DNA of 64,000 nt. Source: Limnomonas spitsbergensis (Eukaryota > Chlorophyta > Chlorophyceae > Chlamydomonadales). Under the pieces are notes generated by a model that saw only the letters and a list, made by a program, of their open reading frames with translations, was not told where the DNA came from and made no database searches. The DNA lies in the NCBI GenBank assembly GCA_037349105.1, contig JAYJMM010000117.1:1116001-1180000 (forward strand), written 5' to 3'. A program made the position numbers and the translations under genes. This document shows, in pieces, positions 31,701 to 39,894 of this stretch. Within the stretch, counting starts at the first letter, position 1. Each line of letters begins with the position of its first letter.

Positions 31701-33544
31701 CAGCGGCTGGTCTGAACCAGGACCCGCCTGGCACGTGTGCCTCCACTGTCCAGGAAATGAGCCCATCCTTGAAAATGCTGCATCCCCCATATCGCGCAGA
31801 GTGACGGCCCAGCGGCTGGTCTGAACCAGGACCCGCCTGGCACGTGTGCCTCCACTGTCCAGGAAATGAGCCCATCCTTGAAAATGCTGCATCCCCCATA
31901 TCGCGCAGAGTGACGACCCACCGGCTGGTCTGAACCAGGACCCGCCTGGCACGTAAGTCTCCACTGTCCAGGAAATGATCCCATCTTGAAAATGCTGCAT
32001 CCCCCATATCGCGCAGAGTGACGGCCCAGCGGCTGGTCTGAACCAGGACCCGCCTGGCACGTGTGCTTCCACTGTCCAGGAAATGAGCCCATCCTTGAAA
32101 ATGCTGCATCCCCCATATCGCGCAGAGTGACGACCCACCGGCTGGTCTGAACCAGGACCCGCCTGGCACGTGTGCCTCCACTGTCCAGGAAATGAGCCCA
32201 TCCTTGAAAATGCTGCATCCCCCATATCGCGCAGAGTGACGGCCCAGCGGCTGGTCTGAACCAGGACCCGCCTGGCACGTGTGCTTCCACTGTCCAGAAA
32301 ATGATCCCATCCTTGAAAATGCTGCATCCCCCATATCGCGCAGAGTGATGGCCCAGCGGCTGGTCTGAACCAGGACCCGCCTGGCACGTGTGCCTCCACT
32401 GTCGAGGAAATGATCCCATCTTGAAAATGCTGCATCCCCCATATCGCGCAGAGTGACGGCCCAGCGGCTGGTCTGAACCAGGACCCGCCTGGCACGTGTG
32501 CCTCCACTGTCCAGGATATGATCCCATCCTTGAAATGCTGCATCCCCCATATCGCGCAGAGTGACGACCCAGCGGCTGGTCTGAACCAGGACCCGCCTGG
32601 CACGTGTGTCTCCACTGTCCAGGAAATGATCCCATTCTTGAAAATGTTGCATCCCCCATATCGCGCAGAGTGACGGCTTAGTGGCTGGTCTGAACCAGGA
32701 CCCGCCCGGCACGTGTGCCTCCACTGTCCAGGAAATGATCCCATTATTGAAAATGTTGCATCCCCCATGTCGCGCGCAGAGTGACGGCCCGGTCGGCCTG
32801 TTTGGCCTAGATCAGGACGCGTCCCGCGAGTGGGTCTCCACATCCCTGCCGGCCAAGGGCATCGGCATGCGCGTGTGCTCCTACCTGGCACCGGAGAAGC
32901 TCGTGCGCAGCAGGTGGGTGTGGCTTTACTTCATTATTTACAATTATATTGTTCATTGTGGCAGGTTATAGTAGATGTGTGCTCCTACCGGGCTCCGGAG
33001 AAGCTCGTGCGCAGCAGGTGGGCGAGGAGCTACCGGTACTTTATTCGTTTACAGCTGTTTTGATGTTTGTCCTGCGAAGAAAAGCTCGTGCGCAGCAGGT
33101 GGGTGAGGACTTATGTTGAATCCCTCATCCAGAAGCTCTGCCTTTGACACTCTTGTCGTGGGTTCTGTCTGGAACTTCAAGTCATGCCAGCCAAGTTCAG
33201 AGCCTCTGAATCATGTGATTATTTGTGCAGTTAAACGGAACATGAAAATTGATTCATGTGGATGGTGCCCGGAAATGCTGATCGTTTGGGGCACACGGAT
33301 TTCACTAGGACACAACAAGCTAAAACAAAAGTGTCCCCCTAGGGTAGCTACCATCATGCAGCCCCCAACCAGGGACATAGGAATTAACACCATTTTTGCA
33401 TGCCTTGGTCGTCCCATGCCCATGCCTAGGTGCAGCTGCAAACCCGCTGAGTCTTCACCCAACGCAACCTTGGATTTGTGCCGACGACAAGAGGCGTTCA
33501 TGGCGCAGCTGGGCAAGGAGGGCAAGCTGCCCTACATTAAATAA
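13478..33544 (+). CDS. FkbM-family methyltransferase-like, membrane-anchored, about 13 exons over 20 kb
   Basis: Predicted exons: 13478-13598, 13681-13851 (doubtful), 15347-15521, 18375-18493, 19819-19954, 20441-20504 (or ending 20480), 21756-21826, 23061-23157, 25398-25492, 26076-26233, 30144-30279, 32780-32913 and 33430-33544. Phases agree at every junction from exon 3 onward. Exon 1 encodes a basic start and a membrane anchor, RFILVLVASCLLFFAVG, so the enzyme is probably a type II membrane protein of the secretory pathway. Exon 4 carries the SAM-binding motif LVLDIGANFGYFSVFAALHG. Exon 5 has VIAWEPVPLFQAFVRYN, exon 6 GVWGTAS, and exons 7-8 RIDSVVHEDVLLLKVDVEG then YEPYVFASMENLL, the classic FkbM order. 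The C-terminal 200 residues are not assigned. The junction from exon 2 to exon 3 is out of phase, so one exon is missing or wrong. The methyl acceptor cannot be inferred. Only about 8% of the span is coding. Confidence 0.8.
14640..14760. repeat. Short tandem repeat, three copies
   Basis: 'gaacattgccagacaatgag' and 'cgcaggtgggt' recur three times with small indels, spaced about 45 bp, in the long intron before the exon at 15347. Confidence 0.65.
14835..14985. repeat. Dispersed repeat copy
   Basis: The order 'cggcaggcc', 'gggaccgaacct', 'ctagtggccaaagcagcatgg' (17 of these bases recur near 712), then 'gtgtagctgatgtg' is shared, with divergence, by stretches near 690-770, 20675-20815, 24800-24870 and 28025-28165. 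It is an old interspersed family of unknown class. Confidence 0.4.
15505..16880 (+). repeat. Donor-side array with CAG/CAT triplet expansions
   Basis: The exon ends 'ggggggataacgcag|gtagggcg'. About a dozen following units each contain 'ggggg(a/c)ata(a)tcatgcag' plus 'gtg(c/a)gctcggcagcagcag', then long (cag)n and (cat)n runs, and often 'atttatattaagcttttaag'. The last units near 16350, 16540, 16670 and 16815 are nearly identical to one another. Each unit preserves a CAG|GT donor core. Confidence 0.9.
17567..18374 (+). repeat. 102-bp acceptor-side array, eight copies
   Basis: Units start at 17567, 17669, 17771 and so on to 18281. Each contains 'accctgcgcag|atctacca', a copy of the acceptor and first bases of the exon at 18375 (gcgcag|atcttccac). 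The final unit at 18281 matches the exon longest (atcttccac). Since 102 is a multiple of three, open frames of about 270 residues run through on both strands and are artefacts. Confidence 0.95.
18480..18955 (+). repeat. Donor-side array, 'gcatggctgcaggtaggc' units
   Basis: The exon end is 'gcgttgcatggctgcag|gtaggccg'. The next 450 bp repeat 'tgcatggctgcatgtaggct' or close variants about 15 times with variable spacers, so each unit resembles the exon edge plus donor. Confidence 0.85.
18956..19240. repeat. 35-bp tandem array, eight copies
   Basis: The unit 'ttggttgcaaagaggcagca' plus 'tgtctttatatatgc' is repeated with few changes, directly after the donor-side array. It has no coding role. Confidence 0.95.
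19525..19811 (+). repeat. Giant polypyrimidine tract before an acceptor
   Basis: About 280 nt are nearly pure C/T ('ccccctccccctttctacc' variants), ending at the acceptor accttcag of the exon at 19819. A normal polypyrimidine tract is a few tens of bases, so this one looks expanded by tandem slippage. Confidence 0.85.
20145..20400 (+). repeat. 17-18 bp 'ccatgcagcatgtgcctca' array, about 14 copies
   Basis: The preceding exon ends 'ggtgaccatgcag|gtgcgt'. The array repeats '(t)gaccatgcagcatgtgcc' and '(t)caccatgcagcatgcgcc', which probably derive from that exon edge with the donor altered to 'cag|catg'. Confidence 0.8.
21530..22010. repeat. Telomere-like and short tandem repeats in an intron
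   Basis: 'cccaaacccttaaccttaaa' units lie at 21556-21655, before the exon at 21756. After it, at 21850-22005, 'gtgggctattggtaggatct' units repeat about five times. Confidence 0.8.
22740..23060 (+). repeat. Acceptor-side copies of the exon starting at 23061
   Basis: The true junction is 'cccctgtag|gtggatgtgg'. Similar edges lie at about 22768 (catgtaggtagatgtgg), 22882 (cttgtaggtcgatgtgg) and 23012 (cctgtaggtgggttt), each preceded by a 'cccctcctgct(c/t)ct' tract. Confidence 0.85.
23325..23392 (+). repeat. Intronic copy of an exon 3' end with its donor
   Basis: The true exon end (23121-23157) reads 'ccattgagaacattgtgatg', then 'gagtactcaccag|gtggg'. At 23330-23378 'ggagaacatagtgatgga', then 'tactcaccagcaccag|gtggg' repeats it with small insertions. 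Confidence 0.85.
23400..24215. repeat. Arrays of 'agtagcatgatacataaa' with CCCTAAA spacers
   Basis: About nine units of 60-70 bp combine 'cttcagtagcatgatacata' with 'ccttaaccctaaaccctta'. They are followed by seven tight 28-bp units 'ttggcaggtagcatgatgca' plus 'ttaaccc' at 24051-24210. The last set carries 'ggcag|gtagca', a donor-like core. Confidence 0.9.
24690..24800. repeat. 21-22 bp tandem array, five copies
   Basis: The unit 'caccagaccacttcctttgc' plus 'gg' is repeated five times after a (tttc)n run. It is not coding. Confidence 0.9.
25085..25300 (+). repeat. Upstream copies of the exon starting at 25398
   Basis: The exon starts 'gcaggcattgctgagcggct', then 'gtggcccgcggtggacatcatgga'. 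Diverged copies lie at 25090-25130 (gaggcattgctgaacggctg, then tggtccacagtgga) and 25228-25290 (gggcactgctgagtggctgg, then gacgccggtgatgctt). The spacers contain 'gtagctgaattgtagctga' repeats. Confidence 0.85.
25470..25985 (+). repeat. 31-bp donor-side array, about 15 copies
   Basis: The exon ends 'gtacaaaatggttcag|gtgtgg'. Units of 31 bp, 'gtgtggtacgatgcagtaca' plus 'cagtggttcag', follow from 25493. Each recreates a C(A/G)G|GTGTGG donor-like edge. The unit is not a multiple of three, so use of successive copies as donor would rotate the frame. Confidence 0.95.
26240..26305 (+). repeat. Intronic copy of an exon end with its donor
   Basis: The true edge 'caagcacaagacgatggagg' plus 'g|gtgagtgg' (26213-26240) is echoed at 26275-26300 as 'cagcacgagacggaggagg' plus 'ggtgagt'. 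Confidence 0.85.
26309..27685. repeat. 24-bp satellite, about 57 copies
   Basis: The unit is 'gcaaggaagctctgcctccc' plus 'ctag'. Variants differ mainly at C/T in the last block (ccctag, tcctag, cccctcctag). The array is nearly perfect over 1.37 kb. Since 24 is divisible by three, frames of 400-484 residues are open on both strands and should not be annotated as genes. Confidence 0.97.
28361..29060 (+). repeat. 86-bp tandem array, about eight copies
   Basis: The unit runs from 'gggctgcaacgggatccccc' through 'ccaaccacaatcccttcata' to 'ccaccttcacctgcctggga'. Starts are at 28361, 28447, 28533 and so on. The 'gggagggctgcaacgggatcc' core resembles the start of the exon at 30144, suggesting an older homogenised exon-edge array. 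Confidence 0.95.
29070..29530. repeat. 'aaccctgaatcagt' telomere-like array
   Basis: About 25 irregular repeats of 'aaccctgaaccctgaatcag' and close variants make up this degenerate form of the CCCTAAA motif. No gene is seen. Confidence 0.9.
29555..30143 (+). repeat. Acceptor-side array for the exon at 30144, seven upstream copies
   Basis: Each unit of about 83 bp contains 'cccatgtcccag|gcctgaa', then 'tgggagggctgggagagctg' and 'caac(a/g)tgatcc', followed by 'accctgaaccctaaaccct'. The last copy is the true exon start, where 'gatcc' continues into 'ccgaggacttgc'. Roughly 40 nt of exon are reiterated together with the acceptor. Confidence 0.95.
31150..32779 (+). repeat. 108-110 bp acceptor-side array, about 15 copies
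   Basis: The true exon starts 'cgcgcag|agtgacggcccgg'. From about 31470 a dozen units repeat 'atatcgcgcagagtgacgg', 'cggctggtctgaaccaggac' and 'ctccactgtccagga'. These correspond to about 60 nt of exon, and three more diverged units lie at 31150-31460. Open frames of 370-516 residues on the minus strand are produced by the repeat and are not genes. Confidence 0.95.
32970..33110 (+). repeat. Two downstream copies of an exon 3' end plus donor
   Basis: The true edge (32872-32920) reads 'gtgtgctcctacctggcacc', then 'ggagaagctcgtgcgcagcag|gtggg' in part. At 32977-33025 there is a nearly full copy and at 33075-33107 a shorter one, each keeping 'cgcagcag|gtggg'. Confidence 0.9.
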
Positions 33545-33805
33545 CAAGGCCCTGGCTAGGGGCACGAGAAGGGATACATTCATAGCGAAATTAGACAGGG
33601 AGGGCAAAAGCTGCGCTACGTCGAAAAATTAGGGGGGGGAGGCTGGTGGCTTTGTGCCGATGACAAGAGGCAATCTTGGCGACATTCGGCATGGAGGGCA
33701 AAAGCTGTCATACAACCAATAAGAATTAGTAGGCCCTTTTTGAGAGTGTGTGCCTGAGATAAGAGGCGCTCCTGGCCAGGGTCAGGGAAGCTGAGTTTAT
33801 TTTCG
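33545..33805 (+). repeat. Three decayed copies of the terminal exon
   Basis: The terminal exon has 'gtgccgacgacaagaggc' and 'gggcaaggagggcaagctgc'. Related strings follow at 33557-33630 (acagggagggcaaaagctgc), 33650-33722 (gtgccgatgacaagaggcaa, then tggagggcaaaagctg) and 33755-33800 (gataagaggcgctcctggcc). They probably belong to the 3' flank or 3' untranslated region. Confidence 0.75.
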
Positions 33806-36302
33806 CGTGCGTGGGTTTTCAGGGTTCCACCTGTCCAGGATATGGTTCTTTTTCAGCCAGGCTGCATATCGGTTGGTGACCTTGGGATGGTGAACATCCT
33901 GATGTCACCTTTGAGAATTTCCCACTGCATGGAGGCCACCGGGGATTCTGTGGATGGCTAGATTAGAAGGATCGCAGGGTGTTCAATCAAAAGCGATCGT
34001 CCTATCACATGTGTGATAGGGGGGGGGATTATGTGAGTGTTGGGTTCCCTTCCACTTCCAAGGGATGATTGATTCTGTCCTGGAGTCCTTTGGGGAGGGT
34101 CTACCAGATTGGCATGGTCTTCAAATTGTCGTGTGACACACCAGGCAGTTGTTAACGCTTATCTAACGGTCTGACGATGATGATCCGTATTTTTTGAAAC
34201 AAAGCATTGGCACTGCACTGGCAATATTACTGCGCTATACCAGTACCGGGTTTATATGAATTCTCAGGTCAGAGGCATATGTCTAGGGTTTAGGGGGCAA
34301 ACCGTACTTTCAGAGTGCCGCTGCACAAAACAATTGTCTACCAGGGGTGCGTGATAGGCTGCGTGGGCTAAACAATAATCAACACTGGTGAGATGTAACG
34401 TCATTGACTGAGAAAACAGCCCGGATGCTTTTGTGGTCCGCGACGTCAGCCGATAGAAGGCATGCAGGAATAGGACGGGCAAGCGACTAATAAGCACTCG
34501 CACGGCCGCAATACTACTCGCGCCTAAAAAGGAAGGTGTAAAGAAAAACAAGTGGTCCCAGCCATAGCCCACAGCCACATCCGCTCCGCCCTGGCAGTTG
34601 GAAAGAAAGAAAGGTCACCCCAATCAGAAGAGTGAGAGTAAAGGGAGTATACCACCCACCCCATCATCACACCCCTTCCCCCCCCAAGCCTTGCCCCTAC
34701 CCCAGTATAGCCTTCCCTTTCATATTCATACAGCAAGGGTGGATGAGGGACTGTCTCAATCATGACATGACATGCAGAGCCAGAAATGCACCTGGTAAAC
34801 GTGGCTGCATGGCGCCGCATGGCTGCGGCTGAGCGCGCAAGGCTGCGGCTGAGCGCGCAAGGCTGTGCGTGCTGACTGTTCAGCCTCCGCTTTCCAAGAG
34901 GATCCTTTCTGTTCCACGCGTACTTTAACCAAATTATACGTGCTCCGCGTTGTCCAGTTTGCAGATGAGGCAGGTCCATGTGCATATTCAGCATGGGACC
35001 CGTGCATGTGCCCAGCGCATCAGCAAATCCAATGTGCCCAGCTCGTATGAGTCGATTGCTCCTAGTCGCCCGGCCCCCTGATTAGCACGCACCTTTGCTT
35101 CCACCTCCATCGTCCGGTCGTGTGGTGTGGCACCGAGCTGCAGCTTGGTCCCTCCTGGCATGCTGTTCCCATGTAGATCTGCCCCTGGCCTGACCTGTTC
35201 AGCCCCCCTCCTCGCCTGCTGCTGTTTGGGCCTGGTGCCTCTCGATTCCTCTTTGAGAATCATTGCCGAATGTGCACGAGCGTTGCTTCGGCCTCGCTAC
35301 CGCCAGGCCTGATCATTATTTTGAATCGAGCCCAGCTGTCCATTTCACACTTGGGGGCCATCCACAATAACGAACTGGATTCACGAAGGCTTGTAAACGA
35401 AGAGAGAGATGAATAATGAGGTGGTTGAGGGTGTCTCGAGGAATATGGCAATTGCACAGGGGGCAGCAGCAGAGAAAATTCTTTCATGGGCCTGCCCCAG
35501 CCCTCTCAAGAAATAACGGTGCCGGGGAGGATTAAAAACCTACACCTCCTGTACTTTCATTGTAACAAGTCGTCCACAATTTGCCATGGACACCAAGGGG
35601 TTAAGGGCTTACCGTACGTATCACTCTCAGACATGCCCCCCAGACACTACCGTAGACACAGCTCGCACACTAGCAGCCATAAGGCCAAAACAGCCCATAA
35701 GCCCCCTAACGTGAAGCCAGATGGCAAACAGGACAAGCACAGTCTACACCATGGACCATCTCATGGTTTATGTCCTCACAATTCGAATTTCGACCCTACC
35801 CACACCTCCCGGCCCCACGCATCCCCCGGATGGCTATTGCGGCGTTAGCTGCCGCAGGTGGTTGCCGTTAACTGCGCGTCGTTTCTTACTTTCATTATCC
35901 CCAGTGGATGTTACAACCTCTACGCACACACTCAGCAGCCTGTTTCAAAATCGCCAGGCACTGCGAACTGAGAAAGATCTGAGAAAAAAGAGAATTAAAC
36001 CGCCTATGTGGGCACGACAGAAAAATTAACGAACCGAATAATGCCTCGGTCCGTTAGCGGTCCAGTATTGCTCGTTGTCGTTGTGTGGACGATAGGGGTG
36101 GCATGCCCCACATGTTCAAACTGACGGACTCTACGTGCCCGATTCCAGGCGTAGCCAGGAGGGCAACGTGTGGCTGAGCAGGGTCGCCCTCCTGCAGCCA
36201 CAACATCATCACATTGCCGACAAAATGCTATTTATACGCAGCCCTTCAATAATTACCAAAGAGCAGTTAAATCCTCCATTCCCCCCCGCTATACCCACCC
36301 AG
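33806..36302. other. Intergenic region, no gene recognised
   Basis: The frames lack family-like sequence. There is a 'gaaagaaagaaagg' run near 34600, possibly an old LINE tail, and a short duplication 'ggctgcggctgagcgcgcaa' near 34822 and 34844. Otherwise I see nothing beyond the promoter of the following gene. Confidence 0.55.
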
Positions 36303-36310
36303 TATATATA
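36303..36310 (+). promoter_or_regulatory. TATA box of the ELIP gene
   Basis: 'tatatata' lies 35 nt before the start codon at 36346, implying a very short 5' leader if it is used. Confidence 0.6.
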
Positions 36311-36345
36311 TCGTCTGCTGATCTTCCTCGCTCATCTCCAAAAGA

Positions 36346-37255
36346 ATGATGCTGCAAATCTCCTCCAACGCTTCCCTACGCGCCTCTGTCAACCGGACCT
36401 CCATTAGCAGGTCGCTGCCCTGTGCCATCACGAGCACTTCGGCGCGCCACATCATGCTTCGTGCTAGTCCCGAAGACGGCATGGACAATAGCGGCCCTGC
36501 GCCCTCTGCCGGCACCATCTTCAACGGTGAGACCTGCCACCTGCCACCTGCCACCCATCCATCCTCACACACGCACTGTCACTAGGGGCAGGTCCCTGGG
36601 CCACATCATGGGTTTTACATTCCACCTTGTCACTGCTTCTGAGTGCCATCGTCAGCATCATATCCTGCAACATTTGTCAGCAGCAACAACAGGTCATGAG
36701 GATGATGGCTTAGGCCTTATACCCCACCACCTCAGTACCGCTAGTCTGCAGTTTCTTTTTTCAGCCATCAGGCACTCTTTCCTGCAGCTATGATAGGATA
36801 AGTTCCTCTCCCCCCTGTCAGGTGGTAAGGCCTACACCGAGGCCGAGTACAAGGCTGCCGTCGAGAGTGGCGCCGTTGTCCAAGCGTCCGTCCCCACCCC
36901 TACCGCCAGCTCCTCTTCCACGCCGGACCTGGGTGACATCATGTCATTCGGTGGCAGCGGCCCTGAGATCATCAACGGACGTCTGGCTATGCTTGGCTTC
37001 ATTGCTGCAGTTGGAGCTGAGCTGAGCTCTGGTGACAGCATCCTGAGGCAGCTGGCTATCGAGCCCACCGGCATCGCCGCCATCTTTGTCCTCTTCATGG
37101 CAGGCTCCTTGGTACCCTTCATGAACGGGAGCAAACGCACCGAGGCCTTGGGCCCCTTCTCCCCTTCCGCGGAGATGATCAATGGCCGAGGGGCCATGAT
37201 TGGCTTTGCTGCCATGTTGGCCATCGAGGCGACATCTGGGAGGGCATTATTTTAA
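36346..37255 (+). CDS. ELIP: Early light-induced protein (ELIP-like), three-helix chlorophyll-binding protein
   Basis: The exons 36346-36526 and 36822-37255 join in phase and give 204 residues. The first ~55 residues (MMLQISSNASLRASVNRTS...) are rich in Ser, Arg and Ala, as expected of a plastid transit peptide. Helix I carries PEIINGRLAMLGFIAAVGAE, helix II IAAIFVLFMAGSLVPF, and helix III AEMINGRGAMIGFAAMLAIE. The two E-x-x-N-G-R motifs are the chlorophyll-ligand signature of the LHC superfamily. The length and helix spacing match ELIPs, which sit in thylakoids and bind pigment transiently under high light or cold to limit photo-oxidation. The gene is compact and its single intron (295 bp) has no tandem array, unlike the neighbouring genes. 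A stress-induced role is inferred from the family. Confidence 0.93.
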
Positions 37256-37387
37256 ACACCTGCCTCCATGACTAGAAGCTTCCTTGTCTGTGTTTCTTGT
37301 ATTATTGTAGAATTCAACATGGAGCGAAGCAAAATTTGATCCATCATGACTTGTACAAACTTGAGCTACCCCCTTGATTTTCTTCCT

Positions 37388-37515
37388 TCGTTTTTCTTCT
37401 TCAAAATGATTTGCTGTGAGTGGTTAGCTGCCTGAACGACGGACGACGGACGCCTTTCCCCGACTGAAAAAAAACGTTTTTCTTCTTCAAAATTATTTGC
37501 TGTGGGTGGGCGGTT
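37388..37515. repeat. Direct duplication in the ELIP 3' flank
   Basis: 'gtttttcttcttcaaaat(g/t)a', then 'tttgctgtg(a/g)gtgg', occurs at about 37390 and 37475, separated by 'gacggacgacggacgcc'. It lies in the probable 3' flank and its function is unknown. Confidence 0.7.
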
Positions 37516-37679
37516 TTTTATATGAGCTGTTGTAGTAGTGCCGACGAGTAAAAATATGCGATCAAGGGTGTTCGCACTGATGATATGATACGTAGCTCAA
37601 AATTGTAGCCACTGCCTTGCCAATCGTACACACAAAATCAGAATGTAAAAACAAAGACACTATTTGTGTACAACTCGAT

Positions 37680-38080
37680 GCATTTTGCCTAGTTTCTTGC
37701 GGCAGAAGAGAAAAGAAAGGGACATGGACGGAGAAGGGACAAGGAACATAACACCAGGGCAAATGAATGAATCTAAAAAAATCCTCAACCCTCCGGCCCC
37801 TTGGTCTTCTACCATGAAGAAGGAAACTAAAATACCAGGCAATCGGTCAGGTATTCAGGAGAAAGGGTGATAAAGCAAAGGTATACAGAAATAGCTGGGA
37901 GAAAGGATGCTTTGGCCTCTGGAACACCTTATCATGGACGATAGCTATCACATCCTCCATAGTAGCTAGGACATCCCACCCTAGCCTGTCCTGGTGGAAA
38001 GCGTGAAGGGACATGAGGCGTTGCTCTGATACAATGTTACTCTCTGGGACGAATGATTTCGCCACTCTTGTCATGGCTGA
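37680..38080 (-). pseudogene. LINE C-terminal fragment plus 3' end (minus strand)
   Basis: The minus-strand frame around 37850-38074 contains HQDRLGWDVLATMEDVIAIV. This resembles the frame at about 55880-55975 (minus), which reads SRLG, a stop, then YALTFVEDMVAFV. Both are followed 3' by purine-rich sequence on the plus strand ('aagggacatggacggagaag' here). I read it as a short decayed LINE end abutting the retroelement that starts at 38130. Confidence 0.55.
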
Positions 38081-38129
38081 CCATTAGAGTAACTTAGCCT
38101 TTGCCTGCCTCAACAGCATGTGTACGCTG

Positions 38130-38840
38130 TGTCACGGTATAATGCAGTATACGTGCCAAAACCGTAGGGACCGCTGACGCGTCCCCGTAGACTCCGCAGC
38201 TTCCCTGCGGAGCCCCCTTTTTAGGGTTAGGAGCCCAGCTTCCCACTTTCGGGAAGGTCTGAGGCAGGATTTCCCGTACTCAGTAAATAGGGCTTGCCGG
38301 GACCTTTGAATCCCGGCTTGCACGCTTGACATTTACTTCGTTCCTTTTAAGTGGACAGGCCTCTAATTGTAATCAGCACCGGCAGACCTTGAACCCACAG
38401 CCACCCTAACCCTTCACTCTTAACTCCAGCAGTCACAGCACCCCACACCTCTGACCCATAGATATACCCTGTGAATACCAATAACGCCAGTACCACGAAG
38501 GCACGAAGACGATCAAGCCTAGTTCGGCCTCAGAGCCGACATAGCAACCTAGTAATCCTCAGCTAGATGCCCAGCCCGACCTAGGACACCGCCCGCAGTC
38601 TACGGCTACGACATCCCCCGCTTCACGCGGTAAGTGACTCAGCGACCCGACAGATCAGCTATCTGAAGGGCCAGCAGTTTAGCGTTACAAGTGACCAGCT
38701 CCGTGTCTGTCATCTAGAAGTTCCAGCCACAGCTTAACGCGCTGCGCATCCGCGGCCAGTGTGTAGTCACTGAGTCCGCCCGTAGGCGTCCGCCACTATG
38801 TGGGGAAGAAGTCCGCCACGGACCCGAAGCAAACCTCTCG
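38130..38840 (+). repeat. Terminal repeat a1 of the retroelement
   Basis: It starts 'tgtcacggtataatgcag' and ends 'gaagcaaacctctcg'. It is essentially identical to 48272-48916 except for one replaced block: about 80 nt at 38384-38461 versus about 14 nt at 48526-48539. Confidence 0.9.
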
Positions 38841-38863
38841 TGTCCACTTAAAAGGAACGAAGT
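38335..38863. repeat. 23-bp perfect inverted repeat inside the left end
   Basis: 'acttcgttccttttaagtgg' plus 'aca' at 38335-38357 is the exact reverse complement of 38841-38863. The right arm begins exactly at the internal boundary of a1. The right arm is absent next to a2. Confidence 0.9.
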
Positions 38864-39104
38864 GGATCTTGCCTAATCAGCCTGACCCAACGAATCCTGC
38901 TAAAGGTGTATGTGCTGTGGAGCTTGGAATTTCTTTTTGAGACAGCGGATCTGCCTTGGACAGCTAGAAATCACTAAGCAGAGCTGATAGTGCCTGTGCA
39001 TCTGGACTTGCCTTTGTGGTGAAGTGCAAATTCCCAAGTGTTGACAGAAGTGGATCTGCGGATCAGTGATTAAGTGAATTGCTGAGGCCGAGACTTCAGT
39101 GACC

Positions 39105-39720
39105 CAAGGCTGTGTGCAGGAATCACCGAAAGCTGCAGAACGCAGCTTGAGAGGAGCCTGCGAAGCTCGAGGAGCAATCTGCGCTGCGAAGCGGAAGGAA
39201 ATAGCGGACGAGACCCGCTATACGCGGAATCATCCAAGGCTGCAGTCGCAGCTTGAGCGGAGCCTGTGGGCCCGAAGGAAGCTGCGCTGCGAAGCGGAAG
39301 GAAATAGCGGACGAGACCCGCTATACGCGGAATCATCCAAGGCTGCAGTCGCAGCTTGAGCGGAGCCTGTGGGCCCGAAGGAAGCTGCGCTGCGAAGCGG
39401 AAGGAAATAGCGGACGAGACCCGCTATACGCGGAATCATCCAAGGCTGCAGTCGCAGCTAGAGCGGAGCCTGTGGAGCCCGAAGGAAGCTGCGCTGCGAA
39501 GCGGAAGGAAATAGCGGACGAGACCCGCTATACGCGGAATCATCCAAGGCTGCAGTCGCAGCTTGAGCGGAGCCTGCGGAGCCCGAGGAGGAAGCCGCGC
39601 TGCGAAGCGGAAGGAAATAGCGGACGAGACCCGCTATACGCGGAATCATCCAAGGCTGCAGAACGCAGCTTAAGAGGAGTCTGCGAAGCGCGAGGAGCAA
39701 ACTGCGCTGCAACCCAGAAG
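39105..39720 (+). repeat. Tandem repeat in the retroelement leader, about five copies
   Basis: Units of about 115-120 bp contain 'gctgcgctgcgaagcggaag', 'gaaatagcggacgagacccg' and 'ctatacgcggaatcatccaa'. They lie between a1 and the Gag-like start codon at 39895. Frames through them are open by chance. Confidence 0.9.
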
Positions 39721-39894
39721 GTGAAAATACCCGCCAAACCCATAAAAGAAAATTTTCCCTTGCTTGACCTGTCTAGCAAAAGCCTAACCAGCCTGCAGAA
39801 GGTAGAGGAGAACGGAAGCAGGCTTTAAGCTCGTGCCCAGTTGCTGTGAGCCCACACAGTCGAGCTGGCACAGCTGTTCAGCATCGATAGTACA

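Noticed and set aside
31341..32891. Minus-strand frames of 377-516 residues
   Set aside because: They run through the 108-110 bp acceptor-side array. Near-periodicity of three keeps them open, and the true exon is on the plus strand.
34524..36029. Several frames of 100-156 residues between the FkbM-like and ELIP genes
   Set aside because: No family-like sequence, splice context or repeated support. Consistent with chance frames in non-coding DNA.
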